A stretch of DNA of 64,000 nucleotides from Palsa-506 sp963707065 (GTDB lineage Bacteria > Actinomycetota > Actinomycetes > Streptosporangiales > Streptosporangiaceae): contig CAVPPJ010000038.1 in NCBI GenBank assembly GCA_963707065.1, positions 1 through 64,000 on the forward strand, in the 5' to 3' direction. Below are positions 1 through 8,428 of this stretch, piece after piece. The translations under genes were made by a program, and so were the position numbers. The stretch's first letter is position 1; the number at the start of each line of letters is the position of its first letter. Below the pieces are notes generated by a model that saw only the letters and a program-made list of their open reading frames with translations, did not search any database and was not told where the DNA came from.

Positions 1-209
1 TAGCCGGGCTCGCGGGGTCCACGAGCCGCTCATTCTGGCTGTCTAGCGCTGTCCACTGGTCACTGGTATCCGGCACTGCGTCCTCCCAGCATTCGGCGCC
101 AGGGTTCGCAGTCCCGGCGGGTCTCACTGTGTAAGAGACGCCGGAGGCGTGTTCACGGGCAGAAAATCAGGTAACGAACAGGCAACGTTTGGCCGCCTGG
201 CCGGGGTCG

Positions 210-241
210 CGGGCACGGACGGGCTCGCCCGGCCGTGCCCG
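210..241 (-). terminator. Strong hairpin terminator after the aminotransferase gene
   Basis: A nine-base arm (210-218) pairs with 233-241. Inside it a five-base arm (220-224) pairs with 227-231 around a two-base loop, with one A/G mismatch between the two stems. It lies 8 bases beyond the frame-corrected stop of the leftward aminotransferase gene. No T-tract follows, as is common in high-GC actinomycetes. Confidence 0.7.
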
Positions 242-248
242 CGGGGGA

Positions 249-1650
249 TCAGAGCCGGGCCCACGCCTCGGTCAGCACGGTGCGCAGGATCTGCTCCATC
301 TCGTCGAAATGCTCCTGGGTGCAGGTCAGCGGCGGGGCGAGCTGGATCACCGGGTCGCCGCGGTCATCGGCGCGGCACACCAGCCCGGCGCTGAACAGGG
401 CATGCGAGAGGAAGCCCGCGCAGCAGCTCCTCCGACTCCTCGTCGGAGAACGTCTCGCGAGTGGCCTTGTCCTTGACCATCTCGATCCCGTAGAAGTACC
501 CGTCGCCGCGCACGTCGCCGACGATCGGCAGGTCGTTCAGCTTCTCCAGGGTGGCGCGGAAGCCGGCCTCGTTCGCCCGGACGTTGCCGAGCAGGTCCTC
601 CTTCTCGAAGACGTCGAGGTTGGCCAGGGCCACGGCGCAGGACACCGGGTGCCCGGCGAAGGTGACGCCGTGCACGAAGCTGGCATCGCCCTTGCTGAAC
701 GGCTCCATCAGCGCTTCCCTGACCAGCATCCCGCCGAGCGGCGCGTAACCGGAGGTCACGCCCTTGGCGAAGGTGATGATGTCCGGCTGGTAGCCGTACC
801 GCTGGGAGCCGAAGTAGTAACCCAGGCGGCCGAAGGCGCAGATCACCTCGTCGGAGACCAGCAGCACCCCGTAGCGGTCGCAGATCTCCCGCACCCGCTG
901 GAAATAGCCGGGCGGCGGCGGGAAGCAGCCGCCGGAATTCTGCAGTGGCTCAAGGAACACGGCCGCCACCGTTTCCGGCCCTTCGCGCAGGATTGCTCGT
1001 TCTATCTCATTGGCAGCCCACTGCCCGAAGACCGTCACGTCATGCGCGACAAAATCAGGCGCGCGGTAGAAGTTGGTGTTCGGCACCCGCACGCCGCCGG
1101 CCGGCAGCGGCTCGAATGGCGCCTTGAGCCCCGGCAGGCCGGTGATCGCCAGCGCGCCCATCGAGGTGCCGTGGTAGGCGATATTACGGCTGATCACCTT
1201 GTAGCGGCCGGGCTCGCCGGTCATCTTGAAGTACTGCTTGGCCAGCTTCCAGGCCGCCTCGACCGCCTCGGAGCCGCTGGTGGTGAAGAACACCCGGTTC
1301 AGGTCGCCGGGAGCCATTGCCGCCAGCCGCTCGGCGAGCTCGATCGCCCGCGGGTGCCCGTAGGACCAGAGCGGGAAATAGGCCAGCTCGCTGCCCTGCC
1401 GCGCGGCGGCCTCGGCTACTTCCCTGCGGCCGTGCCCGATCTGGCTGACGAACAGCCCGGACAGCCCGTCCAGGTAGCGCTTGCCGTGGTCGTCGAAGAC
1501 GTAGGGACCCGAGCCGCGCACGATAAGCGGCATGTCGCCGTCGATGAACGTCGACATCCGGGTGAAATGCAGCCACATGTGCCGCTTGGCCGACGCCTGC
1601 TGCGCGGCGATCCGGGCTGCCGTGTCGTCGCTGCCACGAGAGGTTGTCAT
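249..1650 (-). CDS. Class III PLP aminotransferase (putrescine/GABA/beta-alanine type), C-terminus frameshifted
   Basis: The protein reads as a class III (omega) aminotransferase. It has the YHGTSMGALA substrate/PLP loop, an SDEVICAFGR segment with the PLP-ring Asp, and FAKGVTSGYAPLGG carrying the Schiff-base Lys. The family moves an amino group from a diamine or omega-amino acid to pyruvate or 2-oxoglutarate. As sequenced, the frame ends after 428 codons (stop near 364), but one extra base in the CCC run around 413-418 accounts for this. The shifted frame continues with FLSHALFSAGLVCRADDRGD-type family sequence to a stop at 249, just before a strong terminator. The start overlaps the Lrp regulator stop by four bases (ATGA), so the two form an operon. 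With the divergent aminobutyraldehyde-type dehydrogenase, putrescine or GABA breakdown is the likely role. The exact substrate is inference. Confidence 0.85.
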
Positions 1651-2168
1651 CTGGTCCCCCAGCCGTAGGTCTGCTTGCGGAGTTTCAGGTACACGAAGGT
1701 CTCCGTACTTGTCACGCTCGGAATGGTTCGCACCCGGCTGATGATCTCCAGGAGCTGGTCGTCGTCCTCGCAGACGACCTCGATGAGGAGATCGAACGAC
1801 CCTGCTGTGATTACCACATAGTCGATTTCATCCATGCCCGCGACGAGGTCGGCCACCACCTCGATGTCGCCGACGCACCTGACGCCGATCATCGTCTGGC
1901 GGCGGAAGCCGAGCATCAGCGGGTCAGTCACCGCGACGACCTGCATCACTCCGGCATCGACCAGCCGCTGCACCCGCTGGCGTACCGCTGCCTCGGACAG
2001 CCCGACCGCCTTGCCGATCGCCGCGTACGAGCGCCGGCCGTCCTGCTGAAGCTGCTCGATGATCTGCTTCGAGACGTCATCGAGCACTGTGCGAGGGAGA
2101 TCACGGGCGGTGCCGTCGCCGCGCAGCCGGCCGGCCGGGGCGGGCAGCGCGCCCGGCGTGTGTGCCAT
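1647..2168 (-). CDS. Lrp/AsnC family transcriptional regulator
   Basis: At 173 residues it has the family's usual size after a ~25-residue extension. An AsnC-type helix-turn-helix lies at about residues 30-80 (DDVSKQIIEQLQQDGR, then AAIGKAVGLSEAAVRQRVQRL). A C-terminal RAM effector domain follows (TAGSFDLLIEVVCEDDDQLLEII). A GGAGG box lies 7 bases before the ATG and a TTGACA -35 element sits further upstream on the minus strand. It is co-transcribed with the aminotransferase (ATGA overlap) and divergent from the aldehyde dehydrogenase. A local, amino-acid or amine responsive regulator of both is likely. Similar Lrp-aminotransferase-dehydrogenase trios occur at actinomycete polyamine loci. Confidence 0.9.
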   Translation of the reverse strand: MAHTPGALPAPAGRLRGDGTARDLPRTVLDDVSKQIIEQLQQDGRRSYAAIGKAVGLSEAAVRQRVQRLVDAGVMQVVAVTDPLMLGFRRQTMIGVRCVGDIEVVADLVAGMDEIDYVVITAGSFDLLIEVVCEDDDQLLEIISRVRTIPSVTSTETFVYLKLRKQTYGWGTR

Positions 2169-2220
2169 GCATCCGCCTCCTTAGCAAGCCAATCGTGTCA
2201 CGATCGGGATATCTGTCAAC

Positions 2221-2236
2221 TGATTCCGCAGAATCA
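2221..2236. promoter_or_regulatory. Inverted repeat between divergent lrp and dehydrogenase genes
   Basis: TGATTC-CGCA-GAATCA is a perfect six-base inverted repeat near the left third of the 206-bp divergent intergenic region. It lies just upstream of the TTGACA -35-like element of the Lrp gene. Position and symmetry suit an Lrp-type operator. Binding is inferred. Confidence 0.45.
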
Positions 2237-2374
2237 GGTCCTATGAACAACGGATTCACTTGTGTCAGGAGGGTTATCCTGTCAAGATCGTATCCAACTT
2301 GCGGCACCGGGCAAACCGGGTAAACCGCGTGCGCTGGCGCCGAAACTCCGCCAGTCTTACCAGGGAGGCCGTCG

Positions 2375-3829
2375 TTGACACCGAGCGCCCCGGCACCGGC
2401 CCGGCTGCAGGAGCTGCGTAACTTCGTGAATGGCGCCTTCGCCGGCACCCAGCAGGGCGCGGTCAGCGACATCGTGGATCCGAGCACGGGCGAAGCCTAT
2501 GCGCAAGCGCCCGTGTCAGGCGGCGCGGATGTCGACGCGGCCCTGCGGGCGGCCGCGACGGCATTCGGCACCTGGCGCGATACCACTCCTGCCGAGCGGA
2601 GCCTGGCCCTGCTCCGGATGGCGGGCGCGATCGAGGCGAGAGCCGGGGAGATTACCGCGGCCGAGTGCCGCAATACCGGCAAGCCGGCCGCCATGACGCT
2701 CGCGGAAGAGATCCCGCCGCTCGTCGACGAGCTGCGGTTCTTCGCCGGCGCCGCGCGGGTGCTGGAGGGCAAGGCGGCCGGGGAGTACATGCGCGGCTAC
2801 ACCTCGATGATCCGGCGCGAGCCGGTCGGGGTGTGCGCCCAGGTCACGCCGTGGAACTACCCGATGATGATGGCGGTCTGGAAGTTCGCGCCGGCGCTGG
2901 CGGCCGGCAACACGGTGGTGCTCAAGCCGTCGGACACGACGCCGGTCACCTCGCTGCTGCTGGCCGAGATCGCCGCCGAGTTCCTGCCGCCGGGCGTGCT
3001 GAACGTGGTCTGCGGCAACGCCGCCACCGGCCGTGCGCTCGTCGCGCACGAGATACCGCAGATGGTGTCGATCACCGGCTCGGTCCGCGCGGGCATCGAG
3101 GTGGCGACCGCCGCTGCCGCCGGGCTGAAGCGCGTGCACCTCGAACTCGGCGGCAAGGCGCCGGTCATCGTCTTCGATGACGCTGACATCGGGCGGGCCG
3201 CCGCGCAGATCGCGGAGGCGGGCTACTACAACGCGGGCCAGGACTGCACCGCCGCGACCCGCGTGCTGGCCGGTCCCGGCGTCAGCGCGGACCTCACCGA
3301 CGCGCTGGCCGAACTCGCCCGCGGCACCAAGGTGGGCGGGCTGGACGTGCCGGACGCGGACTACGGCCCGCTGAACAACCCGGCGCAGCTGGAGCGGGTG
3401 CAGGGATTCCTGCGCCGTGCGCCGGAGCACGCGAATGTGCTGGCCGGCGGCCACCGGGTGGGGGAGCGGGGCTACTGCTTCGCCCCGACCGTCGTGGCGG
3501 GCCTGCGGCAGGACGACGAGATGATCCAGGACGAGATCTTCGGGCCGGTCATCACCGTGCAGCGGTTCAGCACCGAGGACGAGGCGCTCCGGTGGGCCAA
3601 CGGGGTGAAATACGGGCTGGCGTCGAGCGTCTGGACGAAGGATCACGGCCGGGCGATGCGGATGGCGCGCCAGCTCGACTTCGGGGTGGTGTGGATCAAC
3701 ACGCATATCCCGTTCGCCTCCGAGATGCCGCATGGCGGATTCAAGAACTCCGGCTACGGCAAGGACCTGTCGTCCTACGGCTTCGACGACTACACCCGCG
3801 TCAAGCACGTCATGAGCAGCCTCGGCTGA
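2375..3829 (+). CDS. Gamma-aminobutyraldehyde-type aldehyde dehydrogenase
   Basis: This 484-residue NAD(P)-dependent aldehyde dehydrogenase has full family length. Visible motifs are TPWNYPMMMAVWKFAPALAAGN, KPSDTTP (cofactor binding), LELGGKAP with the general-base Glu, and AGQDCTAATRV with the catalytic Cys. DEIFGPVITV and a C-terminal HGGFKNSGYGKD complete the family pattern. The fold and NYPMMMAVWK segment resemble 4-aminobutanal dehydrogenases (PatD type), which make GABA from the aldehyde left by putrescine transamination. Start is TTG at 2375, chosen for GGGAGG six bases upstream. It is divergent from the Lrp-aminotransferase operon, which would supply the aldehyde. Betaine aldehyde or another aminoaldehyde as substrate cannot be excluded. 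Confidence 0.85.
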   Translation: MTPSAPAPARLQELRNFVNGAFAGTQQGAVSDIVDPSTGEAYAQAPVSGGADVDAALRAAATAFGTWRDTTPAERSLALLRMAGAIEARAGEITAAECRNTGKPAAMTLAEEIPPLVDELRFFAGAARVLEGKAAGEYMRGYTSMIRREPVGVCAQVTPWNYPMMMAVWKFAPALAAGNTVVLKPSDTTPVTSLLLAEIAAEFLPPGVLNVVCGNAATGRALVAHEIPQMVSITGSVRAGIEVATAAAAGLKRVHLELGGKAPVIVFDDADIGRAAAQIAEAGYYNAGQDCTAATRVLAGPGVSADLTDALAELARGTKVGGLDVPDADYGPLNNPAQLERVQGFLRRAPEHANVLAGGHRVGERGYCFAPTVVAGLRQDDEMIQDEIFGPVITVQRFSTEDEALRWANGVKYGLASSVWTKDHGRAMRMARQLDFGVVWINTHIPFASEMPHGGFKNSGYGKDLSSYGFDDYTRVKHVMSSLG

Positions 3830-3992
3830 CGGCTTCCCCGGGCTATCGGCGCACCGGGCCCGGATCGGCAGCCTGACCGCGCGACGGCACAGCCGACGGT
3901 GAGCACCACCCCAGCCAGAATCAGCGTGTTGCGGGACGTGCGCACGTCCGTATGCCCGATCTGGAGGCTAGGACGGCGCTGGCATCGCTATC

Positions 3993-4649
3993 GTGCTGCG
4001 GGTGGGCTTTCGAGGCTGGCCAGCGGACGCGATCGACTTCTACGACGGGCTGGAAGAGGACAACTCGAAGGCCTACTGGCAAGCGCACAAGGCCACGTAC
4101 GACCTGTCCGTCCGGGGCCCCATGGAGGAACTGCTGGCGGAGCTGGCCGGCCAGTTCGGCCCCGGCCGGATCTTCCGGCCGAATCGCGACGTGCGCTTCA
4201 GCGCGGATAAGTCGCCCTACAAGACCGCTATTGGCGCCACCATGGACAACGGCGGGTACATCCAGCTGTCGGCGGCTGGCCTGGCTGCGGGGCGGGGGAT
4301 GTACATGATGGCCGCCGACCAGCTTCAGCGCTACCGCCAGGCGGTGGACGCCGAGCCAGCCGGATCTGACCTGGCGCAGCTGGTGGCAGCCGCCCGGGAC
4401 GCCGGGATCGAGATCACCTCCCGCGACCGGCTGAAAACCGCGCCCCGCGGTTACCCGAAGGACCATCCGCGGATCGGCCTGCTGTGCCTGAAAGGGCTCA
4501 TTGCCTGGCGGCAGTGGCCAGCCGCGGCCTGGCTGGCCACACCCGAAGCCAAGTCGCGCGTCGCCGAGTTCCTCGCCGCGACCGGGCCGATCCAGGACTG
4601 GCTGGATTCCCGGGTTGGCGTCAGTCAGCTGCCCGCGGCCAGGCGCTAG
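3993..4649 (+). CDS. DUF2461 family protein
   Basis: This 218-residue protein matches the DUF2461 family. The pattern is an N-terminal FYDGLEEDNSKAYWQAHKATYD, then FRPNRDVRFSADKSPYKT, GGYIQLSAAGL and a late ATGPIQDWL. The biochemical function of the family is unknown. The start could be GTG 3993 or GTG 4002 (VGFRGWP); neither has a good ribosome site. It ends in a CTAG shared with the convergent, frame-corrected membrane-protein gene, a tail-to-tail overlap of four bases. Confidence 0.8.
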   Translation: MLRVGFRGWPADAIDFYDGLEEDNSKAYWQAHKATYDLSVRGPMEELLAELAGQFGPGRIFRPNRDVRFSADKSPYKTAIGATMDNGGYIQLSAAGLAAGRGMYMMAADQLQRYRQAVDAEPAGSDLAQLVAAARDAGIEITSRDRLKTAPRGYPKDHPRIGLLCLKGLIAWRQWPAAAWLATPEAKSRVAEFLAATGPIQDWLDSRVGVSQLPAARR

Positions 4650-5573
4650 CGGGCTGGCTCGCGCAAGTGCCTGTGGTCAGGCCGCGGCGGCGGCCGAGCG
4701 GCCCGGATTCCGCGCGCGGCGCTGACCGTGGCGACGGCGGCGGCCAGCACGACCATCGGCAGGTATATCCCCAGCGGCCAGCCCTCGCGGTAGCCCGCGT
4801 ACTGGGGTGCCCAGCTACGAGAGGCCGGCGGCGGCCACGATGCTGGCGGCACCCGCGAGGCTCATGGCCGCCGCGGCGACGGCCGCCGCGCGGGCGGCCA
4901 GCCTGACGGCCGGCCCGCGCGGGCGGAGCCTGCGCAGGGCCAGCCCGGGTCCTGCGGCCGAAATCCCGCCGGCCGCGAATCCGCCGGCGACGAAGGCCAG
5001 GAACCACCACGGCAGCCCGACGCCGTGCACGGGGCGGATGAGGCTGACGGTAACGCTCAGTGCGGCCAGGTAGATGGCGGGCGCGACGACGGGCGCGAGC
5101 AGGTAGGCAAGGTCACGCGGGCGGTGCTCGCGACGGGCGCTGCGCATCATCAGCAACCACAGCGGCAGGCCGCCCGCGGCGACAGCGAGCACGGAGACAA
5201 GAAAGGCCCCGTCGAAGACCCAGTACGACCACTGCACGACCGGATGGCTGGCCGGCCTGAGGCCCTGGGCCTGGGTGAGCTGCGCGAAAACGAGGGCCAG
5301 GCCGGTCAGCGCCGTCCACGCCACCAGCACCGTGGCCAGGCTGGCCCGCATCCGGGCCGGCCGGCCGTAGAGATGCCGCGGCGGCCAGATCCACGCGGGC
5401 AGCGCCCGCCAGGCCAGGCTGGCGATGGCGCGCGGGCCGGCGCCGGAGTCGTCCAGCAGGGCGCGGACCTCGTCACCGTAGCGGGCCCGCCAGGCGGCCG
5501 GGTAGAGAGCAAGCGCCGCACGGGCCAGGAAGCTGGTGCCCGGCGGTCCGGCCGGCGGCGATACGGCGTTCAT
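4646..5573 (-). CDS. Multi-pass membrane protein of unknown function, frameshifted near C-terminus
   Basis: The first 252 codons encode a soluble N-terminus with LARAALALYPAAWRARYGDEVRALLDD. This motif is frequent in PadR-linked actinobacterial membrane proteins. About five hydrophobic helices follow. The frame stops at 4815 in mid-helix, yet the shifted frame continues with SWAPQYAGYREGWPLGIYLP and another helix to a stop at 4646. One extra base near 4814-4816 explains the break. It overlaps the PadR gene by ATGA and is almost certainly co-expressed with it. No enzymatic or transport motif is seen. A PadR-controlled envelope function is inference. Confidence 0.65.
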
Positions 5574-5896
5574 GCGCCCGCCAGGCGGCGGAGCGTGCCC
5601 AGCCGTTCCCGCGCCACGAAGGCGACCTGGTTCATCCGCTCGGCCTGTACCGCGAGCGCATGGGCACCGGCTGCCGTGAGGCGATACGGGCGGCGCCTGT
5701 CCTCGGCTTCAAGCGGCTCGATCAGGCCGCGGGACTCAAGCCTGGAGAGCACCGCGTAGAGGGTGCCGGCGCTGAGCCGCACGCCCATGGTGTCGGCCAC
5801 GTCCTGGGTGATGGCGTATCCGTGCTTCGGCTGGTCGGCCAGGCTGGCCAGGACCAGCAGCGGCGGATCGGCCCAGCGATCCAGTCGGTCTGTCAT
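5570..5896 (-). CDS. PadR family transcriptional regulator
   Basis: This 108-residue winged-helix repressor shows the PadR pattern: LLVLASLADQPKHGYAITQDV, GVRLSAGTLYAVLSRLESRGLIEP and DRRRPYRLTAAG. ATG 5896 was chosen over an upstream ATG at 6001 because AGGAGGG sits about 6 bases before it. The longer version would also translate the operator. It overlaps the membrane-protein start by four bases. The three-half-site operator directly upstream suggests autorepression. Confidence 0.88.
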   Translation of the reverse strand: MTDRLDRWADPPLLVLASLADQPKHGYAITQDVADTMGVRLSAGTLYAVLSRLESRGLIEPLEAEDRRRPYRLTAAGAHALAVQAERMNQVAFVARERLGTLRRLAGA

Positions 5897-5947
5897 GTCA
5901 CCCTCCTGCTCGCCGTCGCGCTTGCCCGTCGCGTTTCCCGGGTCCAC

Positions 5948-5985
5948 GGTATAGCGGCTTACGCTATACCGCAACTCGCTATACC
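5948..5985. promoter_or_regulatory. PadR operator: inverted repeat plus a third half-site
   Basis: GGTATAGCG (5948-5956) and CGCTATACC (5962-5970) form a perfect nine-base inverted repeat with spacer GCTTA. An identical CGCTATACC recurs at 5977-5985, 15 bases downstream. PadR proteins bind TATAC/GTATA-like dyads, so this is very likely the autoregulatory operator of the padR-membrane protein operon. Confidence 0.75.
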
Positions 5986-6018
5986 GTCGTGCGGACTGCA
6001 ATGCCCGGGAGGCAGCCG

Positions 6019-6165
6019 GTGATCGAGCTAGCTCAGCTCACCAGGCAGCAACGAGCCCGCCCCGGACTGTGTCCGGCCGGACTTGGAGCCAGTGTCGGGG
6101 ATCACATGACAGCGCCGTTTCGGCAGCCACGCTTCGCCCGGCGGCGATGTGCGGCGCCAGGCTGA
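6019..6165 (+). pseudogene. Possible remnant gene start divergent from padR
   Basis: A GTG preceded by GGGAGG at 6-base spacing opens a 48-codon frame beginning MIELAQLT. That is how many ABC-transporter ATPases begin, and such genes often neighbour padR. The rest has no ATPase motifs, so a decayed gene start is the most that can be said. The stretch on to 6234 holds nothing else recognisable. Confidence 0.2.
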
Positions 6166-6234
6166 CCTTCTGGAAGAGCTCCGTGTGCGTGCGGCAGCTC
6201 AGATCACCGCGCGATAGTCCGCCCGGGCCCCGGG

Positions 6235-6580
6235 AAATGGCAAGGCCCCTGCATGTATGAGATGCAGGGGCCTTGCCTGATCTTTGGCCGCTGGGCCCGC
6301 CGGTTGCCCGGCTGGCTTGCGGTTACTCGACCAGCTACTGGTACCAGGCGCCCGCTTGAAGCTCCGGTTTCCCGGTTCTTCCTGCGTTCCCGGGGTTGCC
6401 CCCGGGGTGGTGCCCGTCTCCGGCAGTGACGTATTTCTACTGCCTTGGCGGGGGCCGGCACAAGGGGTTTCTGGCGGTATTTTCAAGATTGTTTAGCCGT
6501 CCACAAGGTATCCACAGCCAGGACCGCGTTGTCCCCCGGGACAGGCGCTTTTCCACCAACCTGTCCACAACTTTCGCACA
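6235..6580. repeat. Interspersed ~345-bp element, copy A
   Basis: First of three same-orientation copies. It opens with a perfect 16-bp hairpin (arms 6239-6254 and 6262-6277, loop GTATGAG). A conserved ~200-bp middle has smaller hairpins: CCCGGGG/CCCCGGG near 6390 and GGCAGT...ACTGCC near 6423-6443. It ends with an AT-rich tract (about 6478-6495) and an array of DnaA-box-like 9-mers. Copy A differs from B and C at several points; it has a T-A pair in the stem where they have a C/A mismatch. No open frame in it looks protein-coding. It ends 30 bases from the stop of the PAP2 gene. Confidence 0.85.
6497..6580 (+). other. Phased DnaA-box-like array in copy A
   Basis: Nine-mers related to TTGTCCACA/TTATCCACA start at 6497 (CCGTCCACA), 6508 (GTATCCACA), 6529 (TTGTCCCCC), 6549 (TTTTCCACC), 6561 (CTGTCCACA) and 6572 (TTTCGCACA). 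Spacings of 11, 21, 20, 12 and 11 put all six on one face of the helix. An AT-rich tract lies directly upstream. None is a perfect consensus box. Confidence 0.55.
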
Positions 6581-6609
6581 GCCAGCCAGTCTTCGGCCGA
6601 GCGGTGGTC

Positions 6610-7629
6610 TCAATCATCTTCGCGCAGTCCTTGCGCCGGGACGTGGGCGTATCCGGATTCGCCCGCCACGCCCGCGGGTGCGGGCGAGCCGGCCGGCTGC
6701 CGTCGGAGCCTGCTGGCCAAGGCTCGCCGCGTCGCGTGCCCGGCCCGGTAGGCGAGAATGGCGAGCGCGAGCAGCGCTCCCGCGACGATGCCGTCGGCCC
6801 AGAAGTGGTTCGCGGTCACGACCACCGCGAGAGTCGTCGCCGCCGGATAGGCCAGGGCCAGCCAGCGCCACCGGCTGGTCGAGACCCGGACCACGGTGAC
6901 GCCGACGAGCAGTGCCCAGGCGACATGCACCGATGGCATGGCCGAGACCTCCGCAGGGTTGAAGCCGGCGACCTGCCCGTAAACGGACTGGCCGTACAGG
7001 ACCCCGGTGTCGATCATCCCGGCCAGCGGCAGCATGCGCGGCGGCGCGACCGGGATGAGCTGGATGAGCAGGCAGGTCCCGGTGAGCATCACCAGGATGG
7101 CGCGCGCCTCCGGGTACCGGTCGCGATGCCACAGGAACAGCCACACCAGGAGCGCGATCAGGCCAACGAAATGAAGGCTCGCGTAGTACAGGTCGAACGC
7201 CTGCACGATCAGCGGGTGCGGCAGGAAGAACCGCTGCACCGCTGCCTCGCTCGGCAGCCGGGCGACCCGCTCGGCGTGCCAGATCCATCGCGCCCGCGCG
7301 AGCGCGCCGCCCTGCACCCTCGGCGCGTACCTGCCCGCGAACTGCCATAGCGCGAACAGCCCGACGACTATGCCGGCCTCCTGCGTCATCACCGCGGCCC
7401 CGGCCAGCCTGGCACGCCACGGCAGCGGGGCAGCAGGCTCCGGAGTGGCCTGGCGATGCGGCGCGACGCCGGGCTCAGCCGTGCCGGGTTCAGTCATGCC
7501 GGGTTCAGCCGTGCCAGGTCTGGCCATGCCGGATCCGGCCCAGTCGCGCAGCCGGATCGCCGCCGTTACCCCGAACAGGCATGCCGAGGTAACCGCAGCT
7601 GCCTGCCAGGACAGCTCGATCTTCAGCAT
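6610..7629 (-). CDS. PAP2-family membrane phosphatase
   Basis: This ~339-residue polytopic protein is of the PAP2 phosphatase type, which dephosphorylates lipid-phosphate or polyprenyl-phosphate substrates at the outer membrane face. Motifs are VAPPRMLPLAGMIDTGV, the SAMPSVHVAWALLV core with the nucleophilic His region, and NHFWADGIVAG with the second His/Asp. Five to six hydrophobic helices are visible. ATG 7629 begins MLKIELSWQAAAV. The frame is open further upstream but there it only crosses the repeat element. A short upstream frame (MDAINPESARTDV) ends overlapping this ATG and may be a coupled leader. Residues ~35-55 carry a degenerate GTAEPGMTEPG repeat. The gene lies between element copies A and B. 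Confidence 0.8.
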   Translation of the reverse strand: MLKIELSWQAAAVTSACLFGVTAAIRLRDWAGSGMARPGTAEPGMTEPGTAEPGVAPHRQATPEPAAPLPWRARLAGAAVMTQEAGIVVGLFALWQFAGRYAPRVQGGALARARWIWHAERVARLPSEAAVQRFFLPHPLIVQAFDLYYASLHFVGLIALLVWLFLWHRDRYPEARAILVMLTGTCLLIQLIPVAPPRMLPLAGMIDTGVLYGQSVYGQVAGFNPAEVSAMPSVHVAWALLVGVTVVRVSTSRWRWLALAYPAATTLAVVVTANHFWADGIVAGALLALAILAYRAGHATRRALASRLRRQPAGSPAPAGVAGESGYAHVPAQGLREDD

Positions 7630-7880
7630 GCCCCGCGCTCCCGGTCCGCGGCGGTGCCCCGGCCAGCGGGCGCGCGGAAGGCTAGCGTCACGTCGGTGCG
7701 TGCGGACTCCGGGTTGATCGCGTCCATCTCCTTCGACTGCCGGCCAGCGCCAGCCAAGCAGAATTCTCTCCTGCCTGGTATCCGGCCACCAGGTGGATCG
7801 CGCAGTAGAACCCGGCGACCGGTGCGGCTGCCGCATCTCGCCGAGCGCGACAGGCGGCTGGGCTGGCCGATGACGCCGCC

Positions 7881-7985
7881 CGGGAATGGCAAGGCCCCGC
7901 ACGCGGAAATGGCAAGGCCTCCGCCCGGAAAGGCCTCCGCCCGGAAATGGCAAGGCCCCCCGCTCGCGAAAATGGCAAGGCCCCC
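7881..7985. repeat. Five tandem partial copies of the element's left stem
   Basis: GGAAATGGCAAGGCC-like units occur at about 7883, 7905, 7928 (shortened), 7943 and 7967. Only the last continues into the full hairpin of copy B. Spacing is 15-25 bases. The units match the outer flank and left arm of the hairpin, so this looks like iterative duplication of one end of the element. Confidence 0.75.
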
Positions 7986-8315
7986 GCATGTATGAGATGC
8001 AGGGGCCTTGCCCGGTCGCTGGCCGCTGGCCCGCTGGTTGCCCGGCTGGCTGGCGGTTCATTGACCGGCTGCTGGTACCAGGCTCCCGCCTGAAGGTCCG
8101 GTTTCCCGGTTCTTCCTGCGTTCCCGGGGTTGCCCCCGGGGTGGTGCCCGTCTCCGGCAGTGACGTATTTCTACTGCCCCCGCCGGGGTCCGCACAAGGG
8201 GCTGCGGCGGTATTTTCAAAATTGTTTAGCCGTCCACAACGTATCCACAGCCACGGCCCGTGTTGTCCCCCGGAACAGGAACTTTTCCACCGGACCGTCC
8301 ACAACTTCACCCACA
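7969..8315. repeat. Interspersed ~345-bp element, copy B
   Basis: Same order as copy A: hairpin arms 7974-7989 and 7997-8012 with loop GTATGAG and one C/A mismatch; conserved middle with the GGTACC-centred segment near 8074; AT-rich tract 8211-8228; box array 8230-8315. It is nearly identical to copy C over the first ~240 bases. It lies between helR (stop at 8429) and the PAP2 gene. Confidence 0.85.
8230..8315 (+). other. Phased DnaA-box-like array in copy B
   Basis: Boxes start at 8230 (CCGTCCACA), 8241 (GTATCCACA), 8263 (TTGTCCCCC), 8283 (TTTTCCACC), 8295 (CCGTCCACA) and 8307 (TCACCCACA). Spacings of 11, 22, 20, 12 and 12 preserve the helical phase of copy A although box bases differ. Confidence 0.55.
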
Positions 8316-8354
8316 CTGAGTCACTGAGGGTTACCCGCACTGAGTCGCTGAGGG
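8314..8354. repeat. 17-bp direct repeat beside copy B
   Basis: CACTGAGTCACTGAGGG (8314-8330) recurs as CACTGAGTCGCTGAGGG (8338-8354), one base different, at the right edge of copy B. It is absent from copies A and C. Confidence 0.6.
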
Positions 8355-8428
8355 CGCCTAGCAGAATGATCCTGGGCGGCCGGACCGAACACCGCTCGCT
8401 CATGCTCCTGGACCTCAGCGGGCTGACG

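Noticed and set aside
235..1668. Long plus-strand reading frame opposite the aminotransferase
   Set aside because: It is antisense to a clear family member; long antisense frames are expected at this GC content.
6235..6580. Ordinary transcription terminators as the explanation of the repeat
   Set aside because: The hairpin alone could terminate, but ~300 further conserved bases and the phased boxes are not explained, and copy C is not behind any gene end.
7881..7985. CRISPR array
   Set aside because: Units are irregular, 15-25 bases apart, match the adjacent hairpin arm, and there are no unique spacers or cas genes.
6610..8403. A 597-residue N-terminally extended PAP2 protein
   Set aside because: The extension only crosses element copy B and its tandem arms, with low-complexity, non-conserved residues; family sequence begins at 7629.
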